A stretch of 64,000 nt of DNA from assembly GCA_947168365.1 (NCBI GenBank), contig CAMVLO010000008.1, positions 1 to 64,000 of the forward strand, given 5' to 3'. The notes below the pieces were generated by a model. It did not search any database, was not told where the DNA came from, and saw nothing but the letters and a program-made list of their open reading frames with translations. This stretch comes from UBA3824 sp017541145 (GTDB lineage Bacteria; Bacteroidota; Bacteroidia; Bacteroidales; UBA3824). The first letter of the stretch is position 1; each line of letters starts with the position of its first letter. Made by a program: the position numbers and the translations under genes. Below are positions 9,701-16,815 of this stretch, piece after piece.

Positions 9701-10075
9701 GCTTTTGATAATTACAACAATTCAAACGAGGAAACTTTGAATTTTTATGTCAGCAACAGCGACAAACTACAGATTTCGCATTTGCTGAATTATCCGAATC
9801 CATTTACGGATCATACTTCATTTTATTTTGAACATAACAATCCGCAAAGTGTTATAGAATACGAACTTACAGTATTCACCGTATCAGGAAAAATTGTAAA
9901 AGTAATAACCGGATCTTTCAGCAACGGCCGTACACTTTCCGAACCGATAGAATGGGACGGCAAAGACGATTTTGGCTCGGAAATTGCTCGTGGAATTTAC
10001 TTTTACAGACTAAAAATCAAAGATTTAGATGGCAAAAAAGTAAATGCCTACGAAAAATTATTGTATTTGAAATAA
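6746..10075 (+). CDS. porU: Type IX secretion system sortase PorU
   Basis: A 1109-residue C25-family (gingipain-like) cysteine protease. PorU removes the C-terminal signal of T9SS cargo at the cell surface and attaches cargo to anionic LPS. A signal peptide is visible only from the TTG start (MKKIYFYIFFLLT...AKCQ). That start is 3 nt after the cca stop. The catalytic dyad fits His626 (YAGHGG) and Cys660 (TASCNIG). The C-terminus (about 1010-1109) is itself a T9SS-type domain, with YPNPFTDHTSFYF and WDGKDDFGSEIARGIYFYRL. Length and dyad spacing resemble Porphyromonas PorU. porV follows, as in other Bacteroidota. Confidence 0.93.
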   Translation: MKKIYFYIFFLLTILVKTEIAKCQHFTVNQSVLKSGKWIKIGITKDGIYKISYQKLRELGFQNPEEVRVFGNDFGMLPFYNNAYRPEDLIENSILKQNNNIYFFAKGSDIWSYNQDEQMFLPKNHLFSNTAYYFLTDWDSGNNNSIITSTQTNSAAQQTVTQGNFYYCHEEDAINLQMSGRDWFGKNFFYNTSQNFNFQCYDVPESGKIKISVVARSSTNNSFTFSIANSSHTATCNAITSSGLYADRQTVSFDYQPLNSENQTVTINFNKNATSAEGYLDYIILNTREPLKYQSKQLMFRDINSISEGATAKFVISNCKSDLKVMDVTDSHSPTLLNYSFSDSYITFTSSVSELKEFVIFSESDAYEPLFLSKDEQNIPNQNIHAMQTPDFLIITPKIFLNFANQLKTLHSTELNTETVTIEQIFNEFSCGARDVTAIKDAIRYLYKKNNRLKYVLLFGDGSVDNLKNTTNNTNLIPTYQSPNSLNENNLGSFVTDDYFGMLDDNEYEFYGNLDISIGRLPAKNATDAQILVNKIKDYMTKNSGRYWKKNITIVADDEDNNLHAQQADNLAVDTENENPQYNVKKIYIDAYKQISTATGNTYPKAREEILNTINNGTQILYYAGHGGMNFFADERILTNADIDDLTNQKKLPLIITASCNIGHFDYYDRTTDKNINSPAEHLLLNPKGGAIAMLTTTREVLANENFNLSKNIFNYIFDRNLRFGDIIRLAKIKTDDQNMLNFTLLGDPALKLEIPDFDIKVTKINNKNFENFDDTIKALGTYEIECQIVNAPNFNGTAFVTLYDKIKEMSTQNNDGIGAFEYQDFTTKIFEGNCTVNNGIFKFKFLVTKDIDYEIGNGKLSLYADNEEVSATGFTKKIKIGSSETNATADNQGPDIKLYLDNYEFTDGGKTSKSPTLIAELSDSSGINITNANNGHQISLSLDNSSATVSLTDYYKVNKDSYTSGKIEYQLQNLNEGNHTLKLKAFDNYNNSNEETLNFYVSNSDKLQISHLLNYPNPFTDHTSFYFEHNNPQSVIEYELTVFTVSGKIVKVITGSFSNGRTLSEPIEWDGKDDFGSEIARGIYFYRLKIKDLDGKKVNAYEKLLYLK

Positions 10076-10082
10076 AAATAAC

Positions 10083-10090
10083 TAAATTTG
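10083..10090 (+). promoter_or_regulatory. -7 element before porV
   Basis: TAAATTTG matches TAnnTTTG and lies 18 nt before the porV ATG, immediately after the porU stop. It would let porV be transcribed independently of porU. Confidence 0.45.
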
Positions 10091-10107
10091 CACAAATTAT
10101 TAATCCA

Positions 10108-11286
10108 ATGAAAAGAACAATTAAAAATTTGAGTTTGCTGATTTTAACAGCAGTAGCAACCAATTCAAATGCACAAATAACTCCATCTCAGGATATCATG
10201 GGACGAGAAAATACCTCAAATATCATTCAGACAGCGTCTTCATACATGTTGATAGCTCCGGATTCGAGGTCCGGCGCACTTGGAGATGCCGGCGTTGCAA
10301 CCTCGCCTGACATCTACTCGCAACATTGGAACGCATCAAAATATGTTTTTGCTGAAAACAAAAGCGGAATTTCTTTCTCGTATACTCCATGGCTCAGAAA
10401 TTTTGTAGACGATATGAACATGGCATATTTATCAGGTTACAGCAAACTCAAGAACCAAAAATCAGCCATCGGCTATTCTTTGGAATATTTCACTTACGGT
10501 AATTTAAATTTTTACGACGAAAACGGTTCACCGCTCAAAGATTACAAACCAAACGAATTCAACATGGACGTATCGTATTCCATGAAATTATCTGACCACC
10601 TAAGTGGCGGACTTACAATGAGATACCTATATTCAAATCTTACCGGCGGACTTACATTACATTCGGAGGAAACTCATGCCGGACATTCCGTAGCCGGCGA
10701 CCTTTCGATATATTACAGCAAAGAAAAACAAATCGGCTCAAAATACAACACTTGGGCATTTGGTGTTAATATCAGTAATATCGGTGCAAAAATGAGTTAT
10801 TCGCCTAACAATCAGAACTTTATACCAACCAATTTAAAAATTGGAGCAAGTTACAAACTCGATTTGGACGAATACAACAGCATAACATTAACCACCGATT
10901 TCAACAAACTCTTAGTGCCGACTCCGCCAATTTACAACGCTACCGGCGACAGCATAATTTCCGGCAAGAAAAATGAAGTTTCGGTTCCCGTTGGAATTTT
11001 CCAAAGTTTTTACGATGCTCCGGGCGGATTCAGCGAAGAAATGAAAGAAATAAGTCTTTCAATAGGTTTGGAATATTGGTATTCAAAAACATTTGCCGGA
11101 AGAATGGGATATTTTACAGAAAGTAATGATAAAGGCGGACGCAAATTCATGACATTTGGAGTTGGACTCAACATCAAAGCATTTGAATTTGACTTTTCGT
11201 ACATGGTAACAACCACACAATCAAATCCGTTGCAAAATACTATAAGAATTTCTTTAGGAATTTATTTGGATAAGTTAAAAAAATAA
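10108..11286 (+). CDS. porV: Type IX secretion outer-membrane shuttle PorV (LptO)
   Basis: A 392-residue outer-membrane beta-barrel of the FadL-like PorV family. PorV carries T9SS cargo from the translocon to the PorU attachment complex. I start at the ATG at 10108, which gives a signal peptide (MKRTIKNLSLLILTAVATNSNAQ). The open frame upstream overlaps porU and reads as noise. The mature N-terminus TASSYMLIAPDSRSGALGDAGVATSPD is the family hallmark (this is my reading of the segment; the key part is SGALGDAGVA). The protein ends in IRISLGIYLDKLKK, a typical barrel C-terminus. It lies between porU and ssrA. Confidence 0.93.
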   Translation: MKRTIKNLSLLILTAVATNSNAQITPSQDIMGRENTSNIIQTASSYMLIAPDSRSGALGDAGVATSPDIYSQHWNASKYVFAENKSGISFSYTPWLRNFVDDMNMAYLSGYSKLKNQKSAIGYSLEYFTYGNLNFYDENGSPLKDYKPNEFNMDVSYSMKLSDHLSGGLTMRYLYSNLTGGLTLHSEETHAGHSVAGDLSIYYSKEKQIGSKYNTWAFGVNISNIGAKMSYSPNNQNFIPTNLKIGASYKLDLDEYNSITLTTDFNKLLVPTPPIYNATGDSIISGKKNEVSVPVGIFQSFYDAPGGFSEEMKEISLSIGLEYWYSKTFAGRMGYFTESNDKGGRKFMTFGVGLNIKAFEFDFSYMVTTTQSNPLQNTIRISLGIYLDKLKK

Positions 11287-11288
11287 TC

Positions 11289-11296
11289 TATCTTTG
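11289..11296 (+). promoter_or_regulatory. -7 element of ssrA
   Basis: TATCTTTG matches TAnnTTTG and lies 11 nt upstream of the tmRNA 5' end. It overlaps the space just after the porV stop. Confidence 0.6.
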
Positions 11297-11307
11297 CAAC
11301 GTTTTAC

Positions 11308-11710
11308 GGGGCTGACTTTGGTTTTGACGGCGTGCAAGGTCAGCATGTAAGCATGCCGGAACACGTAACAACTTCCGCAACCAGGGTTACAAAACTATAA
11401 TTGGCAATAACTATGATTATGCTCTCGCTGCCTAATTGAAGGTTTTAGTAAATTAGCTTAATTTCCGGACGGAATGTCTGGAAACGGGACATCTTCCGCC
11501 GGCATTTTCTGTGGCCTAAGCGATACGAAGGTGCAATCAATTAACAGAATAGTTCATTTGTGCCTTGACAGATGAATGAAATTTTAGAGGATAAGAAACA
11601 GTTAGAGAGTTTTCACCCGGACTGTTTACGAAAATCAAATGAAGACTAAGCATGTAGAAAGCACGGTGGTCTCATGTTCGGACCGGGGTTCGACCCCCCG
11701 CAGCTCCACA
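11308..11710 (+). ncRNA. ssrA: Transfer-messenger RNA
   Basis: Both tRNA-like ends are visible: 5' GGGGCTG pairs with 3' CAGCTCC, and a T-arm GGACCGGGGTTCGACCCCC precedes the 3' end. The peptide-tag reading frame runs from GGC at 11403 to TAA at 11433-11435 and reads GNNYDYALAA. It ends in the ALAA degron recognised by Clp proteases. The genome does not encode CCA here. tmRNA rescues ribosomes stalled on broken mRNAs. Confidence 0.95.
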
Positions 11711-11746
11711 AACTCTGTTAGACGAAAGTTTGACAGAGTTTTTTTA
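11710..11746 (+). terminator. ssrA terminator
   Basis: A stem AACTCTGT/ACAGAGTT with a 14-nt loop, followed by seven T, starts directly after the tmRNA 3' end. Confidence 0.85.
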
Positions 11747-11825
11747 TTTTTATAACTTCTGTGGATTTGACACAATTCATGTTAACTGTAAAAAAACAAT
11801 TAAAAACCTCCCGAACTGCAAATTT

Positions 11826-12761
11826 CTAATCTTTTTTTGACATCGCAATATTTGCAAACGCCTGATATTCAGACAATGAACGAGATTTTTGAATATTTTT
11901 CAACACTTTTTTGTCTACAGATTGAGGAGCATAAGTCCAAAACGTTTTCATTTTGTCCAAAACCATAAATTCTGAATTGTTGTACTCTTGAAGATAACCG
12001 TTTAAAACTTCAGAATGAAAATTCGTTAACCGTATGATGTCAATATCGTGATTTTGAGATTTGTAATTTTCAGCTAAAAACGGATTACCCAAAAGTCCGC
12101 GTCCAATCATCACGGCTTTCAAATTTGGAAAATTGTTCTCAATTTTTTTGATGTCGTCAGTTGTAACGATGTCGCCATTGTAAACTATCGGATGAGAGAT
12201 TTCGGAACTGAGTTTTGTAAAAGTCAAGATGTCAACATCGCCTTTGTACATCTGTTTGCCAAGTCGCGGATGAATTGTTACGAAACGAAAAGGGAACGAA
12301 TTTATAACTTCTACCATTTCAAGAGTTTGCGAAACGTCAGAATACCCAATCCGCATTTTCAACGAAAATTTAATTTCCGGAAAAAATCTCAATGTATCAA
12401 AAACCTCCAAAATCATTTCCGGCTTTTCCCAAATACCGGAGCCACGAAATTTTTTGGCTTGCTGAGGAAATGGGCATCCAAAGTTCAAATCGCACGATGT
12501 AAAGCCCTTATTTTTAAGGAATTTTAACAGAATTTCAATATCTTCACGAGAATTGCCTATAATTTGAGGCACCAATTCAATGGTCGGATTATCAAATTTT
12601 GAACTTGATAATAAATCGGAAACATCTTTTCTGCGAATCTCTGATTTTTCAATTCGCAGAAAAGGTGTAAAATATTTGTCAATACCCGAAAAATATTTTG
12701 CATGTGCATTTCGGTACACATAATCAGTAAAGCCTTGAATCGGCGCAAAATAAATTTCCAT
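11826..12761 (-). CDS. tRNA-dihydrouridine synthase
   Basis: A 311-residue FMN-dependent TIM-barrel enzyme that reduces uridines in tRNA D-loops. It has the N-terminal MEIYFAPIQGFTD substrate/FMN motif, PQIIGN, and DLNFGCP with catalytic Cys96. It also has LKMRIG, TIHPRLGKQMYKG (the family's HGR-like segment) and VYNGDI. FGCPFPQQAKKFRGSGIW differs somewhat from the DusA/DusB form, so the exact subgroup is uncertain. It lies 16 nt downstream of the ftsY stop and may be co-transcribed with it. Confidence 0.87.
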   Translation of the reverse strand: MEIYFAPIQGFTDYVYRNAHAKYFSGIDKYFTPFLRIEKSEIRRKDVSDLLSSSKFDNPTIELVPQIIGNSREDIEILLKFLKNKGFTSCDLNFGCPFPQQAKKFRGSGIWEKPEMILEVFDTLRFFPEIKFSLKMRIGYSDVSQTLEMVEVINSFPFRFVTIHPRLGKQMYKGDVDILTFTKLSSEISHPIVYNGDIVTTDDIKKIENNFPNLKAVMIGRGLLGNPFLAENYKSQNHDIDIIRLTNFHSEVLNGYLQEYNNSEFMVLDKMKTFWTYAPQSVDKKVLKNIQKSRSLSEYQAFANIAMSKKD

Positions 12762-12777
12762 TGACTTTGATTAAATA

Positions 12778-13728
12778 TTAATTGAAAAGTGAATCTACAA
12801 ATTGTTCTTTATCAAACAGTTGCAAATCAGTTACCTTCTCACCTACTCCGATATATTTGATAGGAATTTTGAACTGATCGCTGATACCGATAACAACTCC
12901 GCCTTTAGCAGTACCATCCAACTTAGTTAAAGCCAAAGAGCTAACCTCAGTAGCCAAAGTAAATTGTTTAGCCTGCTCGTAAGCGTTCTGACCTGTACTG
13001 CCATCCAAAACCAAAAGTACCTCGTGAGGAGCATCAGGCACAACCTTAGCCATCACGCGCTTGATTTTAGAAAGCTCGTTCATCAAATTAATTTTGTTGT
13101 GCAAACGCCCGGCAGTATCAATCAAAACAACGTCAGCCTTGTTTGCCACAGCCGAGTTCAAAGTATCAAAAGCCACAGACGCCGGATCGGAACCCATTGA
13201 CTGTTTGATAATTGGCACATTAGCACGTTGCGCCCAAATATCCAACTGCTCAACAGCCGCAGCTCTAAAAGTGTCGGCAGCACCAAGATAAACTTTTTTG
13301 CCGGCCTCTTTAAATTGATAAGCAAGTTTGCCGACAGTAGTAGTTTTGCCCGCGCCATTAACTCCCACAACCATAATAACATAAGGTTTACCGTCCTTAG
13401 TTGTGATGTTGTCGGTAAATTTAGTAGCCGGATTTTCATTGAGAAGCGAAATAATCACTTCCTTGAGAATAGTGTTTAACTCCGCAGTATTGAGATACTT
13501 ATCTTGGGCAACTTTTTCTTGCAGACGCTCAATAATTTTAATGGTAGTATCGACTCCAACATCAGAAGTAATCAAAGCATCTTCAAGATTATCCAAAACC
13601 TCGTCGTCAACTTTGGATTTACCAACAACAACTCTTTGCAATTTTTTGAAAACGCTTTCCTTAGTTTTTGCCAGTCCGTTATTGAGGCTGTCTTTTTTTT
13701 CTTTAGAAAAAAAACCGAATAGTGCCAT
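12778..13728 (-). CDS. ftsY: Signal recognition particle receptor FtsY
   Basis: A 316-residue SRP-family GTPase that docks ribosome-SRP complexes at the inner membrane. The NG domain is complete: GVNGAGKTT (about residues 122-130), DTFRAAAVEQL, DTAGRLHNK, TKLDGTAKGG and the C-terminal GVGEKVTDLQLFD. The acidic N-terminal A-domain of E. coli FtsY is missing, leaving a short basic start (MALFGFFSKEKKD), as in many bacteria. Upstream on the same strand is the rpmB-rpmG-DUF4295 group, a common Bacteroidota order, though a terminator separates them here. Confidence 0.95.
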   Translation of the reverse strand: MALFGFFSKEKKDSLNNGLAKTKESVFKKLQRVVVGKSKVDDEVLDNLEDALITSDVGVDTTIKIIERLQEKVAQDKYLNTAELNTILKEVIISLLNENPATKFTDNITTKDGKPYVIMVVGVNGAGKTTTVGKLAYQFKEAGKKVYLGAADTFRAAAVEQLDIWAQRANVPIIKQSMGSDPASVAFDTLNSAVANKADVVLIDTAGRLHNKINLMNELSKIKRVMAKVVPDAPHEVLLVLDGSTGQNAYEQAKQFTLATEVSSLALTKLDGTAKGGVVIGISDQFKIPIKYIGVGEKVTDLQLFDKEQFVDSLFN

Positions 13729-13833
13729 AGCTAAATTTTAAATAATTGATAATCAGCGTTTTAACTTGTAAGACTTTACACAACGCATTTTATGTAAAAT
13801 TAATAATATTTTTTTCAACTGCAAACAAAAAAG

Positions 13834-13873
13834 GCAAAAAAAAAGTTGACATCTTAAAAAATGTCAACTTTCT
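13834..13873 (-). terminator. Terminator of the rpmB-rpmG-DUF4295 operon
   Basis: An 11-bp perfect stem AAAGTTGACAT/ATGTCAACTTT (13842-13852 with 13861-13871) has an 8-nt loop. A T-tract follows on the minus strand, about 26 nt after the DUF4295 stop codon. Confidence 0.85.
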
Positions 13874-13898
13874 TATCTATAGAAAGATATTTAATATC

Positions 13899-14060
13899 TT
13901 ACTTCAAATCTTTGAGAGCTTCTTTAGCTGTTGCAGCAGGAACGATTAATTCCTTGAAACAATAAGCACCAGTTTTTGGTGATTTAACAGCTTTAACGAT
14001 TTTTGTCAAACCGCTGTTAGCATCTTCTTTCTTAAGGGTTGCTACTACTTTCTTTGCCAT
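13899..14060 (-). CDS. DUF4295 family small protein (53 aa)
   Basis: ATG at 14060 to TAA encodes 53 residues beginning MAKKVVATLKKEDANSG and ending KEALKDLK. I recognise it as DUF4295, a small basic Bacteroidota protein nearly always encoded with bL33 and bL28. It is therefore suspected to associate with the ribosome. That link rests on gene order. The gap to rpmG is 13 nt and a terminator follows. Confidence 0.85.
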   Translation of the reverse strand: MAKKVVATLKKEDANSGLTKIVKAVKSPKTGAYCFKELIVPAATAKEALKDLK

Positions 14061-14073
14061 TTTCTATAATTTT

Positions 14074-14256
14074 TTACTTGATTTCACGATGAAGTGTATA
14101 CTTTTTCAAGTATGGATTGTACTTTTTCAATTCAAGACGTTGGGTTGTGTTCTTTTTGTTCTTTGTTGTGATGTAACGTGACATACCAGCAACGCCTGAT
14201 TCTTTCTGCTCTGTGCATTCAAGAATTACTTGAACTCTGTTTTTATTCTTTGCCAT
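14074..14256 (-). CDS. rpmG: 50S ribosomal protein bL33
   Basis: A 60-residue basic protein, MAKNKNRVQVILECTEQKES, ending YNPYLKKYTLHREIK, clearly bL33. Only one cysteine remains (Cys14), so the four-Cys zinc site is absent. This is the zinc-independent (C-minus) form. It sits between rpmB (29 nt gap) and DUF4295. Confidence 0.93.
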   Translation of the reverse strand: MAKNKNRVQVILECTEQKESGVAGMSRYITTKNKKNTTQRLELKKYNPYLKKYTLHREIK

Positions 14257-14285
14257 TTTAATTCAAATTTTTTAAAAGTTTTAGA

Positions 14286-14528
14286 TTAATAAGCAATTAA
14301 ATTACCATTCTTAACAGCTTTGTCAAGTGTTGCCTTGAGTCCGTTCTTGCTAATAGAACGAATAGCTGCAGCTGATACTTTAAGTGTTACCCAACGATCT
14401 TCTTCTTCCAAATAGAATTTTTTCCAATGTAAGTTAGGCATAAATGCTTTCTTAGTTTTTCTGTGAGAGTGAGAAACATTGTTTCCTCTCTGCAATCTTT
14501 TTCCAGTGATTTCGCAAATACGTGACAT
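14286..14528 (-). CDS. rpmB: 50S ribosomal protein bL28
   Basis: An 80-residue protein from the ATG at 14528. The start MSRICEITGKRLQRGNNVSH and the HSHRKTKKAFMPNLHWKKF segment are diagnostic of bL28. An upstream in-frame ATG would add 23 residues not found in the family, so I reject it. First gene of the ribosomal operon. Confidence 0.94.
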   Translation of the reverse strand: MSRICEITGKRLQRGNNVSHSHRKTKKAFMPNLHWKKFYLEEEDRWVTLKVSAAAIRSISKNGLKATLDKAVKNGNLIAY

Positions 14529-14691
14529 TTCTTTATTTCGTTTATCTAAATTATCTAACTTTATTTTCAGACTGCAAATTAACACATTTTTATTCAATTA
14601 CACAAATATTTTTCTGTTTTTTTTCAAAAAAATATTGTTTTTTATTTATATCGTTAATTTTCAATCTGTTAAATTTTAATACTTAGTGCTT

Positions 14692-16707
14692 TTATTCATT
14701 TATCATTCCTAAAAATTCAGCTTCACTGATGATTTTGATGCCCAATTCTTCGGCTTTCTTTACTTTGGATGCGCCCGGTTTGTCGCCGGCTACTACAAAA
14801 TTTGTCTTGGAATTTACTGAACTTTGTAGTTTTCCGCCGTTTTGTTCTACCATTTTTTCCAATTCGGTGCGGCGCTGAGGTGTCGCAAAACTGCCGGTTA
14901 CGATTAAACTCAATCCTTCTAATTTATTGCTCTGAGGACCTTCGTCTGCATTTACCTCTGCTTCAAATTTCAAACCGTAACTACGCAGTCTATCAACAAG
15001 TTGTATATTTACAGGATTTCGCAACCACTGATATACACTGTTTGCGATTATTTCTCCGATATCTTCGGCGTCTGCCAATTCTTCTAATGTGGCGTTTTTC
15101 ATAGCGTCAAGAGTTTTGAATTTCTTGACCAAGTTGCGGGCTGCACCCTCACCTACGTATCTGATTCCCACCGCATAAAGCACTCGCTCAAACGGAACTT
15201 GTTTTGATTTTTCTACGCTCTGAACGAAATTTTCGGCAGATTTTTGCGCAAATCTTTCCAACCGCGACATCTGCTCTACTGTCAATGTATACAAATCGGC
15301 CACGTCGTGTATCAAATTGTCTTTGTACAACAATTCTATGGTAGCTTCTCCACAGTTGATATTCATGGCTTTACGTGTCACGAAGTGAAGTATTTTTCCG
15401 GTAATCTGCGGCGGACAAGTGGTATAGTTAGGACAGTAATGACCGGCTTCTCCTGCGTTGCGAACAAGGTCGGTTCCGCAAATAGGACACTTTGTTATAT
15501 AATGTATCGGCTTTGCGCCCGGCTCGCGTTTACTCAATTCTACACGCGTAACTTTCGGTATGATTTCACCGCCTTTTTCTACGTAAACTGTGTCGCCCTC
15601 GTGAAGATCCAAACTTGCAATAAAATCTGAATTATAAAGTGACGCTCTTTTTACAATTGTTCCTGCCAGATGCGCCGGCTCAAGATTGGCAACAGGTGTT
15701 ATAATACCTGTTCTACCTACTTGATAATCAATTGATAAAAGTTTTACGGCAGCTTCTTCGGCTTTAAATTTGTAAGCAATTGCCCAACGCGGAGTTTTGG
15801 CTGTAAATCCAAGTCTGTCACGAAGCGACATCGAATCTATTTTTATTACAATACCGTCGATATCGTATGGCAAATTTTTACGTTCTTTGTCCCAATAATT
15901 GATAAAATCAAAAACTTCGTCGATAGAATTTGCCTTTGCGGTGTTTTCCGAAACTTTGAATCCCCAACGCCTTGCAATCTGCATATTTTGAAAATGCGAA
16001 TCGGTAGGCAGCTGATCCATAAGCAAATAATAAAGGTAACAATCGAGACCGCGTTTGGCAGCTACCGAAGAATTTTGAGTTTTGAGCGCACCGGCGGCAG
16101 CGTTACGACAATTTGCTAACAGGGGCTCGCCTATTTCCAAACGCTCTTGATTGAGTTTATCGAACGAACTATGCGGCATCAAGATTTCACCGCGGATTTC
16201 AAATTCTTCAGGATAATCGCCTTCGTTGAGTTTTAAAGGTACCGATTTTATGGTTCTGACATTTTGTGTTACATCGTCACCTTTTTTGCCGTCTCCTCTG
16301 GTTAAGGCTCTTACAAGGCGGCCGTTGTTGTATGTAAGCGAAATACTTGTACCATCAAATTTCAACTCGCAAACGTAACTGTATTTTTCGCCCGGAATCA
16401 ATTTGCGGATTCTGGAATCAAAATCGCGTAACTCGCCTTCGTTGTAAGTATTTGCTAACGAAAGCATCGGATATTTGTGTGCTACTTGCTGAAATTCTTG
16501 ATTGATATCGTTGCCCACGCGATGTGTCGGCGAATCGGGATCGTCGTATTCTGGATACGCTGTTTCAAGATCCTGAAGTTCCCGCAATTTTGTATCAAAT
16601 TCATAATCAGACACTTTTGAATCATTCAAAACGTAATAATCATAATTGCACTGATTTAAGAATTTGCGCAAGTCTTCTATTTTGCTTAAAATATTGGATT
16701 TGTCCAT
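14692..16707 (-). CDS. ligA: NAD-dependent DNA ligase
   Basis: A 671-residue enzyme that seals nicks during replication and repair. An N-terminal Ia domain is followed by the adenylation domain with active-site Lys116 in CELKFDG. Then come the OB fold and a four-Cys zinc finger (CPIC...HYCPNYTTC). Helix-hairpin-helix repeats (VLYAVGIRYVGEGAA) and a C-terminal BRCT domain (about 595-671, LEGLSLIVTGSF) complete it. All domains of the family are present and the length is normal. Confidence 0.97.
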   Translation of the reverse strand: MDKSNILSKIEDLRKFLNQCNYDYYVLNDSKVSDYEFDTKLRELQDLETAYPEYDDPDSPTHRVGNDINQEFQQVAHKYPMLSLANTYNEGELRDFDSRIRKLIPGEKYSYVCELKFDGTSISLTYNNGRLVRALTRGDGKKGDDVTQNVRTIKSVPLKLNEGDYPEEFEIRGEILMPHSSFDKLNQERLEIGEPLLANCRNAAAGALKTQNSSVAAKRGLDCYLYYLLMDQLPTDSHFQNMQIARRWGFKVSENTAKANSIDEVFDFINYWDKERKNLPYDIDGIVIKIDSMSLRDRLGFTAKTPRWAIAYKFKAEEAAVKLLSIDYQVGRTGIITPVANLEPAHLAGTIVKRASLYNSDFIASLDLHEGDTVYVEKGGEIIPKVTRVELSKREPGAKPIHYITKCPICGTDLVRNAGEAGHYCPNYTTCPPQITGKILHFVTRKAMNINCGEATIELLYKDNLIHDVADLYTLTVEQMSRLERFAQKSAENFVQSVEKSKQVPFERVLYAVGIRYVGEGAARNLVKKFKTLDAMKNATLEELADAEDIGEIIANSVYQWLRNPVNIQLVDRLRSYGLKFEAEVNADEGPQSNKLEGLSLIVTGSFATPQRRTELEKMVEQNGGKLQSSVNSKTNFVVAGDKPGASKVKKAEELGIKIISEAEFLGMINE

Positions 16708-16726
16708 TACTGAAAATTTTTGGTAT

Positions 16727-16734
16727 CAAAGATA
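16727..16734 (-). promoter_or_regulatory. -7 element of ligA
   Basis: On the minus strand TATCTTTG matches TAnnTTTG, 20 nt before the ligA ATG. A TTTG occurs at 16761-16764 but 26 nt away, longer than usual. Confidence 0.45.
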
Positions 16735-16815
16735 AAAACTTTTTATTAAAAATTTGGCTACAAAGTACTTTTTTTCTTACTTAGCAGTTAAAATAAATTA
16801 CCAAATTAATGCTAC

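Noticed and set aside
9952..10107. Upstream extension of porV overlapping porU
   Set aside because: The extension lacks a signal peptide and reads as out-of-frame porU; the ATG at 10108 gives a proper exported barrel.
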